Shown here piece by piece: positions 9,500-17,480 of a stretch of DNA of 64,000 nt. The DNA lies in assembly GCF_003367315.1 (NCBI RefSeq), contig NZ_CP031415.1, positions 124,001 through 188,000 of the forward strand, read 5' to 3'. A model generated the notes under the pieces. It saw only the letters and a program-made list of their open reading frames with translations, was not told the origin of the DNA and made no database searches. How positions within the stretch are numbered: position 1 is the stretch's first letter; each line of letters starts with the position of its first letter. The stretch is from Saccharospirillum mangrovi (GTDB lineage Bacteria > Pseudomonadota > Gammaproteobacteria > Pseudomonadales > Natronospirillaceae). The position numbers and the translations under genes were made by a program.

Positions 9500-10648
9500 C
9501 TAACTTTGAGCTTCGCCGGCCAGGCCAAGCATACCAAGTTTGCGTTGGTAGTCGTCGTTCTCGGTATTGCCTTTTACCCGATCTACCGCCACCGACATCA
9601 GCACCAATTCGGGCCGTTCTTCTTCGTCGGCCAGTTCGTGTGCTGCGGCAAAACGGTCGCGTAATTCCTGCGGCAATTTCCACAGTTGTTGTAGCGCCTG
9701 GTGGTATTTCCAGCCCAGTTTTTCCAGCATGGTTTCCATTTCAGCGTTGTTTAATTCGCCGCCCTGGTCGAGATAACTTTGCATTAATTGCAGCAACGCT
9801 AAATCGCCCAAGGGGTACAGCAAACCAGCGGTGTAACTCTGCGCTAAATTTACCTGCTTTTGCTTGGCAAGCGTGGCCGCCGTGGCGGCAATTTTTTCCG
9901 CTTCCTGGCAGCGTAAGATGGACAGTTGCGCCAGTGCCGGATGCGACAATTGGTCGCGTTGATCGAGCGATAACGCCAGCGCCTGTTGCAGTGCCATGGT
10001 GACGCCCATGCTGTTGATGGCGTCGATCAGGTTGTTCACGCTTTTGCCGTAGCGCTTGAACATGCCGCTGTTGGCGACGTTGATCAGGCGGATGGTGATG
10101 GCCTGGCTGGAGCGCCAGCGTTTGGCGAGGTCTTGCACGCTGGGCGGTTCGCTGGCGTTGAGTTGCGTCACGATGTCGCGCGTGCCGCCCAGCGTTGGTG
10201 GTGGCGTCATCCGGGCTTTGATGTCTTGCAGCCAGGACGATACGGCGGGCAATTCTGGTTTTTCGGGTGCTTCGGCGGCGGCTTGTTTTTCCAGGTAACT
10301 TTTTAACCGATCGCCAAGAATGATCGGATCAAAGGGTTTGCGGAAAAATTCGGTGACGCCCTGCTGGCGGCTGCTGACCACGGTCTGGCGGTCGCTGCGT
10401 CCGCTGATCATCAAAATGGGGGTGTCGGCGTCTTGTTGCCGTATGAATTTGACCAACGCCAAGCCGTTGTCCTGGTCGGCCAAAGTCCAGTCACACAGCA
10501 CCAGCGTTGGCTGATGTTGTTGAAACAGTGCGCGCCCTTGGGCGTAGGTTTCGGCTTCCAATACATCGATGTTCATGTTCAGACCATAGAGCACGGTTTT
10601 CAGTAACTCGCGCGCCATGATGTCGTCTTCCAGAACCAGCACGTGCAT
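9500..10648 (-). CDS. Response regulator with HDOD output domain
   Basis: A 382-residue protein with a receiver domain (LVLEDD, phospho-acceptor Asp in LVLCDWTLAD, FFRKPFDP) followed by an HDOD domain (about 150-360). HDOD proteins are non-catalytic relatives of HD hydrolases that act as signalling adaptors. The start is placed at ATG 10648 (MHVLVLEDD), because the receiver family begins there and the longer frame adds an unrelated leader. GGGAG lies about eleven bases upstream. It converges on cheB at the end of chemosensory cluster 1, so regulation by that CheA is plausible but unproven. Confidence 0.88.
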   Translation of the reverse strand: MHVLVLEDDIMARELLKTVLYGLNMNIDVLEAETYAQGRALFQQHQPTLVLCDWTLADQDNGLALVKFIRQQDADTPILMISGRSDRQTVVSSRQQGVTEFFRKPFDPIILGDRLKSYLEKQAAAEAPEKPELPAVSSWLQDIKARMTPPPTLGGTRDIVTQLNASEPPSVQDLAKRWRSSQAITIRLINVANSGMFKRYGKSVNNLIDAINSMGVTMALQQALALSLDQRDQLSHPALAQLSILRCQEAEKIAATAATLAKQKQVNLAQSYTAGLLYPLGDLALLQLMQSYLDQGGELNNAEMETMLEKLGWKYHQALQQLWKLPQELRDRFAAAHELADEEERPELVLMSVAVDRVKGNTENDDYQRKLGMLGLAGEAQS

Positions 10649-10742
10649 AACCGATTGACACTCCCGACTCAGGTTCCAAAGGTACACAACTCGACAGAAC
10701 AGTTTAGTCAAGCCTGGTTAATTTGCCGGAAGAAATTGGCGA

Positions 10743-10768
10743 TAAAAAAAGGCGCCCTCAGGCGCCTT
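10743..10768 (-). terminator. Rho-independent terminator of ygfB-pepP
   Basis: AAGGCGCC (10749-10756) and GGCGCCTT (10761-10768) form a perfect 8-bp stem with a 4-base loop. Read on the minus strand the stem is followed by a run of seven Ts. It lies 37 bases beyond the pepP stop codon. Confidence 0.88.
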
Positions 10769-10804
10769 GATATGAAATACGACAGTTCGATTACAGCAGC
10801 TCGA

Positions 10805-12139
10805 TTACAACAGCCGGGGCTGACCACCGGCCATCAGGGCTTCGATGTCGTCCGGGTGTTTTGGTACGTCGGCGCTGAGGATGTCGCAGCCGTCGCGGGT
10901 GACTACCACGTCGTCTTCGATGCGAATGCCGATGCCGCGCCAGCGTGCGTCCACATCGGTGTTGGTCGGCGCAATGTACAAACCCGGTTCGATGGTCAGC
11001 ACCATGCCCGGTTCCAGTACGCGCCATTCACCGCCGACTTTGTAGTCGCCGACGTCGTGCACGTCCATTCCCAGCCAGTGTCCGGTTTTGTGCATGTAAA
11101 ACGGTTTGATGGCGTTGGCTTCGATCAGTGTATCGATGTCGCCTTCGAGCAGACCGAGTTCGACCAGACCTTCGGTTAACACCCGTACGGTGGCCTCGTG
11201 CGGGGCAATCCAGGACGCGCCCGGCTTAACCGCTTCGATGGACGCCAATTGAGCACGCAACACCAACTCATAGAGCGTGCGCTGCTCGGCGCTGAAGCGG
11301 CCGTTGGCGGGGAAGGTGCGGGTGATGTCGGAGGCGTAAAATTCCAGCTCGCCGCCGGCGTCGATCAACACCAGATCGCCGTCTTTGATGGTGGCGGAGT
11401 TTTCCACGTAGTGCAGCACGCAAGCGTGATCACCGGCACCGACGATGGCCGGATACGCCGGCCACGGGCTGCCGCCCATCATGCATTCGTGTTCGATTTC
11501 CGCCTGCAACTGGTATTCCTTCATGCCCGGTTTGCAGGCGACCATGGCGCGTTTGTGCGCGCGGGCGCTGAGCTGGGCGGCATCGCGCATGATGGCGACT
11601 TCCTGTTTCGACTTGATCAGCCGTTGGTCGTGCAGCAGGTGGGCGATGTCGGAAAAATCGTCCGGCGGCTGGGCGCCGAGGCGCACCCGGGCGCGAATCT
11701 GATTCACCCAGGCCATCAATTGATGATCGAAACCGGCGTCGACACCCATGTGCGAATAGACGCGGGTGCGGCCTTCCATCAGGCCGGGCAGGATGTCGTC
11801 GATGTCGTCGATCGGGAAGGCGTCGTCGGCATCAAAGTCGGCTACGGCACCGTCCGGGCCGGCGCGGTAGCCGTCCCAGATTTCCCGTTCCGGGTCTTTG
11901 TCGCGCACGAACAGAATGTATTGCGCGGCTTCGCGGCCGGGAATCAGCACGGCGACGGCGTCCGGTTCGGCAAAGCCGGTCAGGTACATGAAGTCGCTGT
12001 TCTGGCGAAACGGATGGTGGACGTCGTTGTTGCGGATGGTTTCGGTGGCGGCGGGAATAATGGCGATGCTGCCCGGTGCCAGTTGTTCCATCAGGCGTTG
12101 CCGGCGTTCGGTGAATTCACTGCGGCTGATCTGTTTCAT
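10805..12139 (-). CDS. pepP: Xaa-Pro aminopeptidase (aminopeptidase P II)
   Basis: A 444-residue M24B metallopeptidase that removes N-terminal residues preceding proline. It has the N-terminal creatinase-like domain and the C-terminal pita-bread fold with metal ligands in VLIDAGGELEFYASDITRTF, HKTGHWLGMDVHD, TIEPGLY and GIRIEDD. Length and sequence match E. coli PepP (441). The start is ATG 12139 (MKQISRSEF), matching the family start, with GGAG eleven bases upstream; the longer frame begins at a TTG inside the ygfB stop. It follows ygfB, the order conserved across gammaproteobacteria. Confidence 0.96.
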   Translation of the reverse strand: MKQISRSEFTERRQRLMEQLAPGSIAIIPAATETIRNNDVHHPFRQNSDFMYLTGFAEPDAVAVLIPGREAAQYILFVRDKDPEREIWDGYRAGPDGAVADFDADDAFPIDDIDDILPGLMEGRTRVYSHMGVDAGFDHQLMAWVNQIRARVRLGAQPPDDFSDIAHLLHDQRLIKSKQEVAIMRDAAQLSARAHKRAMVACKPGMKEYQLQAEIEHECMMGGSPWPAYPAIVGAGDHACVLHYVENSATIKDGDLVLIDAGGELEFYASDITRTFPANGRFSAEQRTLYELVLRAQLASIEAVKPGASWIAPHEATVRVLTEGLVELGLLEGDIDTLIEANAIKPFYMHKTGHWLGMDVHDVGDYKVGGEWRVLEPGMVLTIEPGLYIAPTNTDVDARWRGIGIRIEDDVVVTRDGCDILSADVPKHPDDIEALMAGGQPRLL

Positions 12140-12156
12140 CGTGTCTATTACTCCGC

Positions 12157-12744
12157 TCAATGAACGGTCGGGGCGGGTTTGCCGTCGGCCGCCGGTTGAT
12201 TGTATTCCAGGTACAGATTCAGCACGCCCATGCGCACGTGTTCGCTGATGGCGGTGAAGTCTTCTTCGGCCTGGGCGTCGCTGTCTTGTTCGGTGTCGAC
12301 CTGGGCGATGGCCGACAGGTCTTCGAGAATTTCTTCAATTTCTTCCGGAAGCGCTTTGTCTTCGGCAACCACACCGACGGTGCCGAACGCGCCGAGGAAG
12401 GAGCCGCACCAGTCGCTCAGCGCTTCCAGGCGTTCGCTCAATGGGCTGTCGTCAGCGGGCAGCAGCGGACGAAAACTCATGTTGGCGTCGTCCAGAGCAT
12501 TCAGTGTTGTCGCGTATAACGCTTTGATCACGGCCTGGTGATCGGCGGTGACTATTTCGCTCGGGCCCATCATATCGGTGGCCCATTCGACCCAGTCGTT
12601 GGGTTCCATGCGATGGCCGGCCGCCAATACGCCGGTCAGTGAGGCGTGCAAGGCGGTCGGGCTCTGGCCGGAACCGAGCAGTTCGAAGAAACGCACCAGA
12701 TCCTGATGGCGCATCTGGGGCAGGTTTGTTGTTGAATCGGACAT
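12157..12744 (-). CDS. ygfB: UPF0149 / YgfB family protein
   Basis: A 195-residue member of the all-helical UPF0149 family, usually found directly upstream of pepP, as here (17 bases). Signatures include LTGVLAAGHRMEPNDWVEWA and the WCGSFLGAFG segment. The exact biochemical role is not settled; the Pseudomonas homologue has been linked to regulation of cell-wall amidase expression. The start is ATG 12744, with GCGGAG six bases upstream. The longer frame adds 15 residues without a ribosome site. Confidence 0.92.
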   Translation of the reverse strand: MSDSTTNLPQMRHQDLVRFFELLGSGQSPTALHASLTGVLAAGHRMEPNDWVEWATDMMGPSEIVTADHQAVIKALYATTLNALDDANMSFRPLLPADDSPLSERLEALSDWCGSFLGAFGTVGVVAEDKALPEEIEEILEDLSAIAQVDTEQDSDAQAEEDFTAISEHVRMGVLNLYLEYNQPAADGKPAPTVH

Positions 12745-12846
12745 GCAGTCTCCGCAGGTGGGCAGTGGGGTATCGCGGCTCTCGGCCACCCTAGGTGGGG
12801 TTTGATCGGCAAAATGCTACCATTGTTGGCACTGTGACCGCAGTCG

Positions 12847-12876
12847 TTGACCCTGCTTTAAAGCAGTCTATATAGT
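12847..12876 (+). promoter_or_regulatory. Sigma-70 promoter with palindromic spacer, for the zapB-like/zapA operon
   Basis: TTGACC (12847-12852) and TATAGT (12871-12876) are separated by 18 bases. The spacer holds a perfect 14-base palindrome, CTGCTTTAAAGCAG (12853-12866), in the position of a repressor or activator site. It lies 40 bases upstream of the first gene. No regulator can be named. Confidence 0.6.
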
Positions 12877-12915
12877 GCTGCGGTTTTCCACCCCTTCTTT
12901 TCAGGCCAGCGCGGT

Positions 12916-13125
12916 ATGTCCGATCCCACTCTGAAGCAGCTCGAACACAAGGTTGAAACGCTGATCGAGCACTATCAGCAATTGCAGCAGGAAATTCGAC
13001 TGCTCAAAGCCGAACGCACGGCCTGGCAGGGCGAGCGCGCCAAGCTGATCAAGCAGAACGAACTGGCCCGGGATCGCGTTGAGGCGATGATCGAACGCCT
13101 GAAGTCGATGGAGCAATCCGGATGA
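12916..13125 (+). CDS. ZapB-like coiled-coil protein (TIGR02449 family)
   Basis: A 69-residue protein that is almost entirely a coiled coil, rich in Leu, Glu, Gln and Arg heptads. It matches the small TIGR02449 family found immediately upstream of zapA in many gammaproteobacteria. The neighbour suggests a role at the division septum, but function is inferred from position and from resemblance to ZapB. It overlaps zapA by four bases (ATGA). Confidence 0.88.
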   Translation: MSDPTLKQLEHKVETLIEHYQQLQQEIRLLKAERTAWQGERAKLIKQNELARDRVEAMIERLKSMEQSG

Positions 13126-13451
13126 GCCAGCAAAATACTCTGACCGTCACCATTTTAGAACGTGAATACCGCGTTGCCTGCCCGCCGGGTCAGGAAGTCA
13201 AATTGGAACAGGCCGCCGCGTCGCTGGATCGCAAGATGAAGGAAATTCGCACCACCGGCAAGGTGTTCGGTATTGAACGCATAGCGGTGATGGCGGCGCT
13301 GAATCTGACCCGCGAATTGCTGGATCGCCAGCCGGGCGATAACAGCGAAGACCAGGCCATGGCCGAGCGTCTGCTGCGTCGGCTCGATGAGGTGTTACCG
13401 GCCGAAACGTCGTCAATGTCGCTGGATCTGGGTACCGACGATAGCCGCTGA
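13122..13451 (+). CDS. zapA: Cell division protein ZapA
   Basis: A 109-residue ZapA. The N-terminal domain (TVTILEREYRVACPPGQE) is followed by a long helical coiled coil (LDRKMKEIR, IERIAVMAALNLTRELL). ZapA binds FtsZ and bundles protofilaments at the division ring. It is translationally coupled to the coiled-coil gene upstream and is followed by the 6S RNA gene and fau, the conserved gammaproteobacterial order. Confidence 0.95.
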   Translation: MSQQNTLTVTILEREYRVACPPGQEVKLEQAAASLDRKMKEIRTTGKVFGIERIAVMAALNLTRELLDRQPGDNSEDQAMAERLLRRLDEVLPAETSSMSLDLGTDDSR

Positions 13452-13502
13452 GGCGAGGCTGTAAAATCGCTTCGTCTGCCTCGAAAAGAGCGCTGTCAAG
13501 AC

Positions 13503-13530
13503 CTGTCATTCCAGGCATTTTCATTATAAT
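13503..13530 (+). promoter_or_regulatory. Sigma-70 promoter of 6S RNA
   Basis: CTGTCA (13503-13508), a 4/6 match to the -35 box, and a perfect TATAAT (13525-13530) are 16 bases apart. Transcription would begin near 13537, which agrees with the start of the terminal stem of the RNA. Confidence 0.75.
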
Positions 13531-13536
13531 TAGCGC

Positions 13537-13716
13537 TGTCCCTGGGCTATGCGCCAGTCGTGCACAGTCCTCGAGCCGATACTTTGAATACAGGTGTCCC
13601 TTAGTCGGCGTTGTGAGCATGTCCGCTTGTCGGAAAGCCTAATTCGCTGCGTGGGGCGCCGCCTTGGACTTCACGGTTCAAGGTCTCCCACGGCAGCGGT
13701 AGTCTGGGGCATTTCC
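13537..13716 (+). ncRNA. ssrS: 6S RNA (RNA polymerase sigma-70 regulator)
   Basis: About 180 bases between zapA and fau, the standard ssrS locus. Conserved blocks are present: GAGCCGAT at 13573-13580, TTGTGAGCATGTCCGC from 13611 with GGAAAGCCT after it, and the CCTTGGAC...GGTTCAAGG pairing near 13662-13683. CCCTGGGCTA (13540-13549) pairs with TAGTCTGGGG (13700-13709), closing the long hairpin. The RNA mimics an open promoter and sequesters sigma-70 polymerase in stationary phase. The 3' end is approximate. Confidence 0.92.
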
Positions 13717-13759
13717 TGCTAATTTCTCCTGCCAATGTCAGGTCTGAGTCGGGGGCTCA

Positions 13760-14368
13760 ATGGCAACAGCCAATGCGCAACTCAAACAGACCCTGCGTCG
13801 TGAGCTTCGCGCCCGCCGACGCGCTTTGTCTTCCCATCAACAACGTCTGGCTGCACAGCGTCTGATTCGTCAGGTGGTCCGTCTGCCTGGCTACGCCCGC
13901 GTCCGTTCAATCGCACTGTATTGGGCGATGGACGGCGAAATCGACGTGACGCCTTTGATGCATCGCTTAATGCGCGATGGCAAAACCGTCTATCTGCCGG
14001 TGTTGCAGCCACAGCGGTTAGCACTTTGGTTCAGGCCTTGGCAGCCGACTTCATTCATGCGCGACAACCGTTTTGGTATCCCCGAGCCGCAACAGGGCCG
14101 ACGCCTGGCGCCTTGGGCACTTGATTGGGTGTTGTTACCGCTGGTGGGGTTTGACGATCTGGGTGGGCGTTTGGGTATGGGTGGCGGTTTCTACGACCGG
14201 ACCTTCGCCGCACGGGCGCGCTGGCCGCGACAGCCGCGATTGATCGGTGTGGCACATCAGTGCCAGCAGGTGGAACCTATACCGCTGGAGAGTTGGGATA
14301 TACCGTTGGCGGCCGTGGTTACCGATGCACAACGCTATGAATGGGATTTGCCATCCCTGGCCGGATGA
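13760..14368 (+). CDS. fau: 5-formyltetrahydrofolate cyclo-ligase
   Basis: A 202-residue ATP-dependent enzyme that converts 5-formyl-THF to 5,10-methenyl-THF. It shows the N-terminal basic segment (RRELRARRRALSS) and the phosphate-binding DDLGGRLGMGGGFYDRTF region. It is the usual gene downstream of 6S RNA (ygfA in E. coli) and is probably co-transcribed with it. GGGGG precedes the ATG. Confidence 0.95.
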   Translation: MATANAQLKQTLRRELRARRRALSSHQQRLAAQRLIRQVVRLPGYARVRSIALYWAMDGEIDVTPLMHRLMRDGKTVYLPVLQPQRLALWFRPWQPTSFMRDNRFGIPEPQQGRRLAPWALDWVLLPLVGFDDLGGRLGMGGGFYDRTFAARARWPRQPRLIGVAHQCQQVEPIPLESWDIPLAAVVTDAQRYEWDLPSLAG

Positions 14369-14527
14369 TCAGTAAGAGGTACTGCTGTTGATCATCACAC
14401 CTGAGGCTTTGGCGTTATAACCGGTCTTGCGGGCATCGTCGTCGCCTTGGCTCAAGGTCGACAGCGTAACGCCCAGGCCGAGCATAAAGGCCAGTGCGAT
14501 CAAAATATCGGGCTTACGACGTTTCAT
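14369..14527 (-). CDS. Small single-pass membrane protein, function unknown
   Basis: A 52-residue protein starting MKRRKPDI, with one hydrophobic helix (residues about 7-25) and a short polar tail rich in Asp, Lys and Ser. The start is ATG 14527, with AAGGATG upstream; the longer frame adds 23 unrelated residues. The positive charges before the helix suggest an N-in orientation. It ends one base after the convergent fau stop. I do not recognise a family with certainty. Confidence 0.6.
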   Translation of the reverse strand: MKRRKPDILIALAFMLGLGVTLSTLSQGDDDARKTGYNAKASGVMINSSTSY

Positions 14528-14711
14528 CAGTGTACATCCTTGCCGGAATCTTGACGGTTTTGCGTCTTTCCGAATCAACAGTGTTTGAAAAGTCATTTAC
14601 TTGACGTTAAATGTCGCTAAAAGCGCCCAACTTTACGCCGGCCTTTCAATTTGGCATAGAACGTCGAAAAAGCAAATATTAAATTGTGTCCAAAATGGTG
14701 CGGGGTGGGAT

Positions 14712-15182
14712 ATGGCGAACTGGTTAGCAAAATCTGAGCCGGATGAGTTTTCACTGGACGATCTGGCGGCACGCGGCGAGGCGGGTGAACCCTGGAACGG
14801 TATCCGCAATTATCAGGCGCGCAATCACTTGCGGGCGATGCAGCCGGGCGACCGGGTGTTGATCTACCATTCAGCCTGCGCTGAGCCGGCGGTTATGGGC
14901 GAAGCGGAAGTGATCAGCGAGCCCTACCCGGACCCGGATGCGCTGAACCCAGAATCGCGTTACTTCGACCCGAAAAGCAGCGCCGATAATCCGCGCTGGA
15001 CGGTGGTCAAACTCGCCTTTCGCAAACGCTGGCCGGCGCCAGTGCCGTTGAAGCAAATCAAGCAGACGCCGGAATTGGCGGAAATGGCGTTGTTGCGTCA
15101 ATCGCGGTTGTCGGTCAGCCCGGTAACGGATGCGCAGTGGGCCGTGCTGGAACGGTTGTCGAATCAGTCGGCCAGCCGGTAA
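14712..15182 (+). CDS. EVE domain protein
   Basis: A 156-residue protein beginning MANWLAKSEPDEFSLDDL, a typical EVE (PUA-like) fold with the WNGIRNYQARNHLR and VLIYHS segments. EVE domains are proposed to bind modified bases in nucleic acids; the exact target here is unknown. The start is ATG 14712, preceded by GGTGGGAT, and matches the family length; the 37 additional upstream codons are unrelated. It overlaps the convergent DUF218 gene by 19 bases. Confidence 0.92.
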   Translation: MANWLAKSEPDEFSLDDLAARGEAGEPWNGIRNYQARNHLRAMQPGDRVLIYHSACAEPAVMGEAEVISEPYPDPDALNPESRYFDPKSSADNPRWTVVKLAFRKRWPAPVPLKQIKQTPELAEMALLRQSRLSVSPVTDAQWAVLERLSNQSASR

Positions 15183-15919
15183 ACCAGCCAGCCCAAGTAT
15201 TCGTGCAGTGCGAGGTTTGAATTGCTCAGCGCGTTGGCGTTAGGCACCCAGGCGAGCACGGCCGATTCGGTGTGGTCGAGCGGTGCCGTCGGCGCGGCCA
15301 CGACGCTGAAACCGACCCGTTTAAACGCCATCACCGCGCGCGGCATGTGAAAGGCTTCGGTGATCAGCACGATCCGATCGATGCCCTGGCTTGCCAAAAT
15401 CTCCGCGCTGTAGCGCGCGTTTTCATCGGTGTTGCGGCTTTCGGTTTCAAACCAGCGCACCGGCACCCGGAAATGTTCTTCCAGATCGGCCGCCATAACG
15501 TTCGCCAAGGTCAGTGAACTTTTGCTGAGCACTAACCCGCCGGACACCAGAATCGGCAAGCCGGTCTGGCGTTGGGCGAAGGCGGTGTAGCGCAGCCTCA
15601 GCAAGGTATGGTCGCTGGCGCTGGGCCGGCCGAACTCGGTGCCGGTCGGGTCCAATCCTGCCGAAATCACCACAATCGCCTCGGCGTTGCTGGCGATCAG
15701 TTCCGCCGGCGTCAGCAGCGGATATTGCTGTTCCAAGCCGGCAATCAACCAGCCGCTGATGCGCGGCGTCGCTAAGGCCCACAGGCTGACCACCGACAAC
15801 ACCGCCAGCGTTTTTGCCAGACGCGGCAGGCGACGCCACAACAAGGCGGCGATGACCAGCCCCAGCAATTGAGCCAGCGGTGGCAGCAGCAGAAATTTCA
15901 GCAGATAGCGCAGTGTCAT
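15164..15919 (-). CDS. YdcF/ElyC family (DUF218) membrane protein
   Basis: A 251-residue protein with two N-terminal membrane helices (about 5-27 and 35-55) and a periplasmic DUF218 domain (AIVVISAG, LPILVSGG, TDENARYSAEIL, ITEAFHMPRA). E. coli ElyC and SanA, of the same family, affect envelope integrity and undecaprenyl-linked polymer metabolism. It starts within the stop codon of the ABC gene upstream (ATGA), so the two are translationally coupled. Confidence 0.9.
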   Translation of the reverse strand: MTLRYLLKFLLLPPLAQLLGLVIAALLWRRLPRLAKTLAVLSVVSLWALATPRISGWLIAGLEQQYPLLTPAELIASNAEAIVVISAGLDPTGTEFGRPSASDHTLLRLRYTAFAQRQTGLPILVSGGLVLSKSSLTLANVMAADLEEHFRVPVRWFETESRNTDENARYSAEILASQGIDRIVLITEAFHMPRAVMAFKRVGFSVVAAPTAPLDHTESAVLAWVPNANALSNSNLALHEYLGWLVYRLAD

Positions 15920-17373
15920 TCAGTCGTGATCCTGAACAGCGCGCTGGCACCGGGTTGTTCGGCGCTAAAGCGCAGATGGCGGCGAATCAACGCCGGTTGT
16001 TCGTCGTCGCGATGGCTGACGAACAACAAGGTTGTCGGCCCGGCCTCAAGAATGCGTTCCACCGCCGCCAGTACCCGGAAGCGATTCACATCGTCCAGGC
16101 CTTGCGTTGGTTCATCCAGAATCAACAACGGCGGCTGTTTGATCAAGGCGCGGGCGATCAGCACCAGCCGTTGTTCGCCGGTCGATAATCGCTTGAACGC
16201 TTCGCCGGCCTTATCGGCCAGGCCCAGCAAGTCGAGCCACTGCCGTGCCAACTGGGCTTCGTGCGCGCCGGTGTCTTTATAGACGCCAATCGAATCGGTC
16301 AGGCCCGACACCACCGCCGTTAACGCATTGCCGGCGACGCGGTAGTCGCGGTGCAGATGGCCGGACACCAACCCCAAGTGCTTTTTAATGTCCCAGATGC
16401 TTTCGCCCTGGCCGCGACGGTAGCCAAACACCGTTAAATTGTTGGCGTAACATTGCGGATGATCGCAGCTGACCAGGCTCAATAAGGTCGATTTACCGCA
16501 GCCGTTTGGCCCGTGAATCTGGGTGTGTTCGCCCGGACGCAGTTGCCAGTCGAGGCCTTCAAACTGCACGCCGGTGGCGTATTCGACGCGGCCGTTGTGC
16601 AGCTCGACCAGAGGTTTATCGGCCGGCCAGTCGGGCAGTTGAAAGTCAGATTGGCGTTCGGGTAAGTCGAAGCTTTCTCGCGCCGACAAATCCAGCGCCG
16701 CCGTCCAGTCCGGATGATTCAGCACCGCATCGGCGGTGCCTTGCAGCATCAACTGACCGCGATCGAGTAACGCCAGATGCGTCGCCCAGGGCGGTACGTC
16801 CTGGCGTTGGCCGATCAACATCATCAGCCACTGGCCGCCGTTGGCGAGTTCGCCCAGAACGTCGATCAAATCGAGCCGGGCCTGGCGGTCGAGGCCTTCG
16901 AAGGGTTCGTCGAGCAGCAGTAAATCGGGCCGGTCGAGTACCGCACGCGCCAACATCACCTTGCGGCCTTCGCCGCTGCTGAGCAGTCGATAGCCGCGAT
17001 CCAGCAAGGGCGCGAGCTTCAACAAAGCAACCAGACGGTCGTGTGCTTCGTCCCAGGGGCGGATTTCTTCGAGCAGTTCGCGCACCGACGTGCCGGGATC
17101 GAGGTGATCGGAAAAGTCGGTTTCGTCGCGGTAGAGTTCGCGTTCGTACAACGCCTGTTGGCTTTCCAGCGACAGCCAATGCACGCGCGCCGGCCGGTCG
17201 CGAAACTCACCGCGTGCCAGTGGCAAGTCGCCGTTCAGTAATCGCGCCAGGGCGCTTTTGCCGCTGCCGTTGCCACCGAGAATCACCCAGCTTTGATTCG
17301 GCTCGAGCTGCCATTGGTCCAGGCGCAACGTCGGGCCGTGGCGCGGTTCGACTTCTACCTGATGAAACTGCAT
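15916..17373 (-). CDS. modF: ModF-like tandem ABC ATPase
   Basis: A 485-residue soluble protein of two fused ABC ATPase domains and no membrane segment. Walker A motifs are GGNGSGKS and GPNGCGKS; signatures LSSGEG and LSTGEQ; Walker B LLLLDEPFEGLD and LLILDEPTQGLD. The ESIWDIKKHLG segment is typical of ModF (PhrA). In E. coli modF sits beside modABC, but no molybdate genes are visible here and the function is unproven. The start is ATG 17373 (MQFHQVEV), close to E. coli length; the ribosome site is weak, and the longer frame begins at TTG. Confidence 0.85.
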   Translation of the reverse strand: MQFHQVEVEPRHGPTLRLDQWQLEPNQSWVILGGNGSGKSALARLLNGDLPLARGEFRDRPARVHWLSLESQQALYERELYRDETDFSDHLDPGTSVRELLEEIRPWDEAHDRLVALLKLAPLLDRGYRLLSSGEGRKVMLARAVLDRPDLLLLDEPFEGLDRQARLDLIDVLGELANGGQWLMMLIGQRQDVPPWATHLALLDRGQLMLQGTADAVLNHPDWTAALDLSARESFDLPERQSDFQLPDWPADKPLVELHNGRVEYATGVQFEGLDWQLRPGEHTQIHGPNGCGKSTLLSLVSCDHPQCYANNLTVFGYRRGQGESIWDIKKHLGLVSGHLHRDYRVAGNALTAVVSGLTDSIGVYKDTGAHEAQLARQWLDLLGLADKAGEAFKRLSTGEQRLVLIARALIKQPPLLILDEPTQGLDDVNRFRVLAAVERILEAGPTTLLFVSHRDDEQPALIRRHLRFSAEQPGASALFRITTE

Positions 17374-17480
17374 CGGCTCGTCACTTCGTAAATTAAGACG
17401 CTCGAACGTTATGCGCCGCTGTGTGTGCAATCAACGGCGGTTTTGCCAAGAAAATGTTGCGTCGGGCGCCGCTCTTTTGT

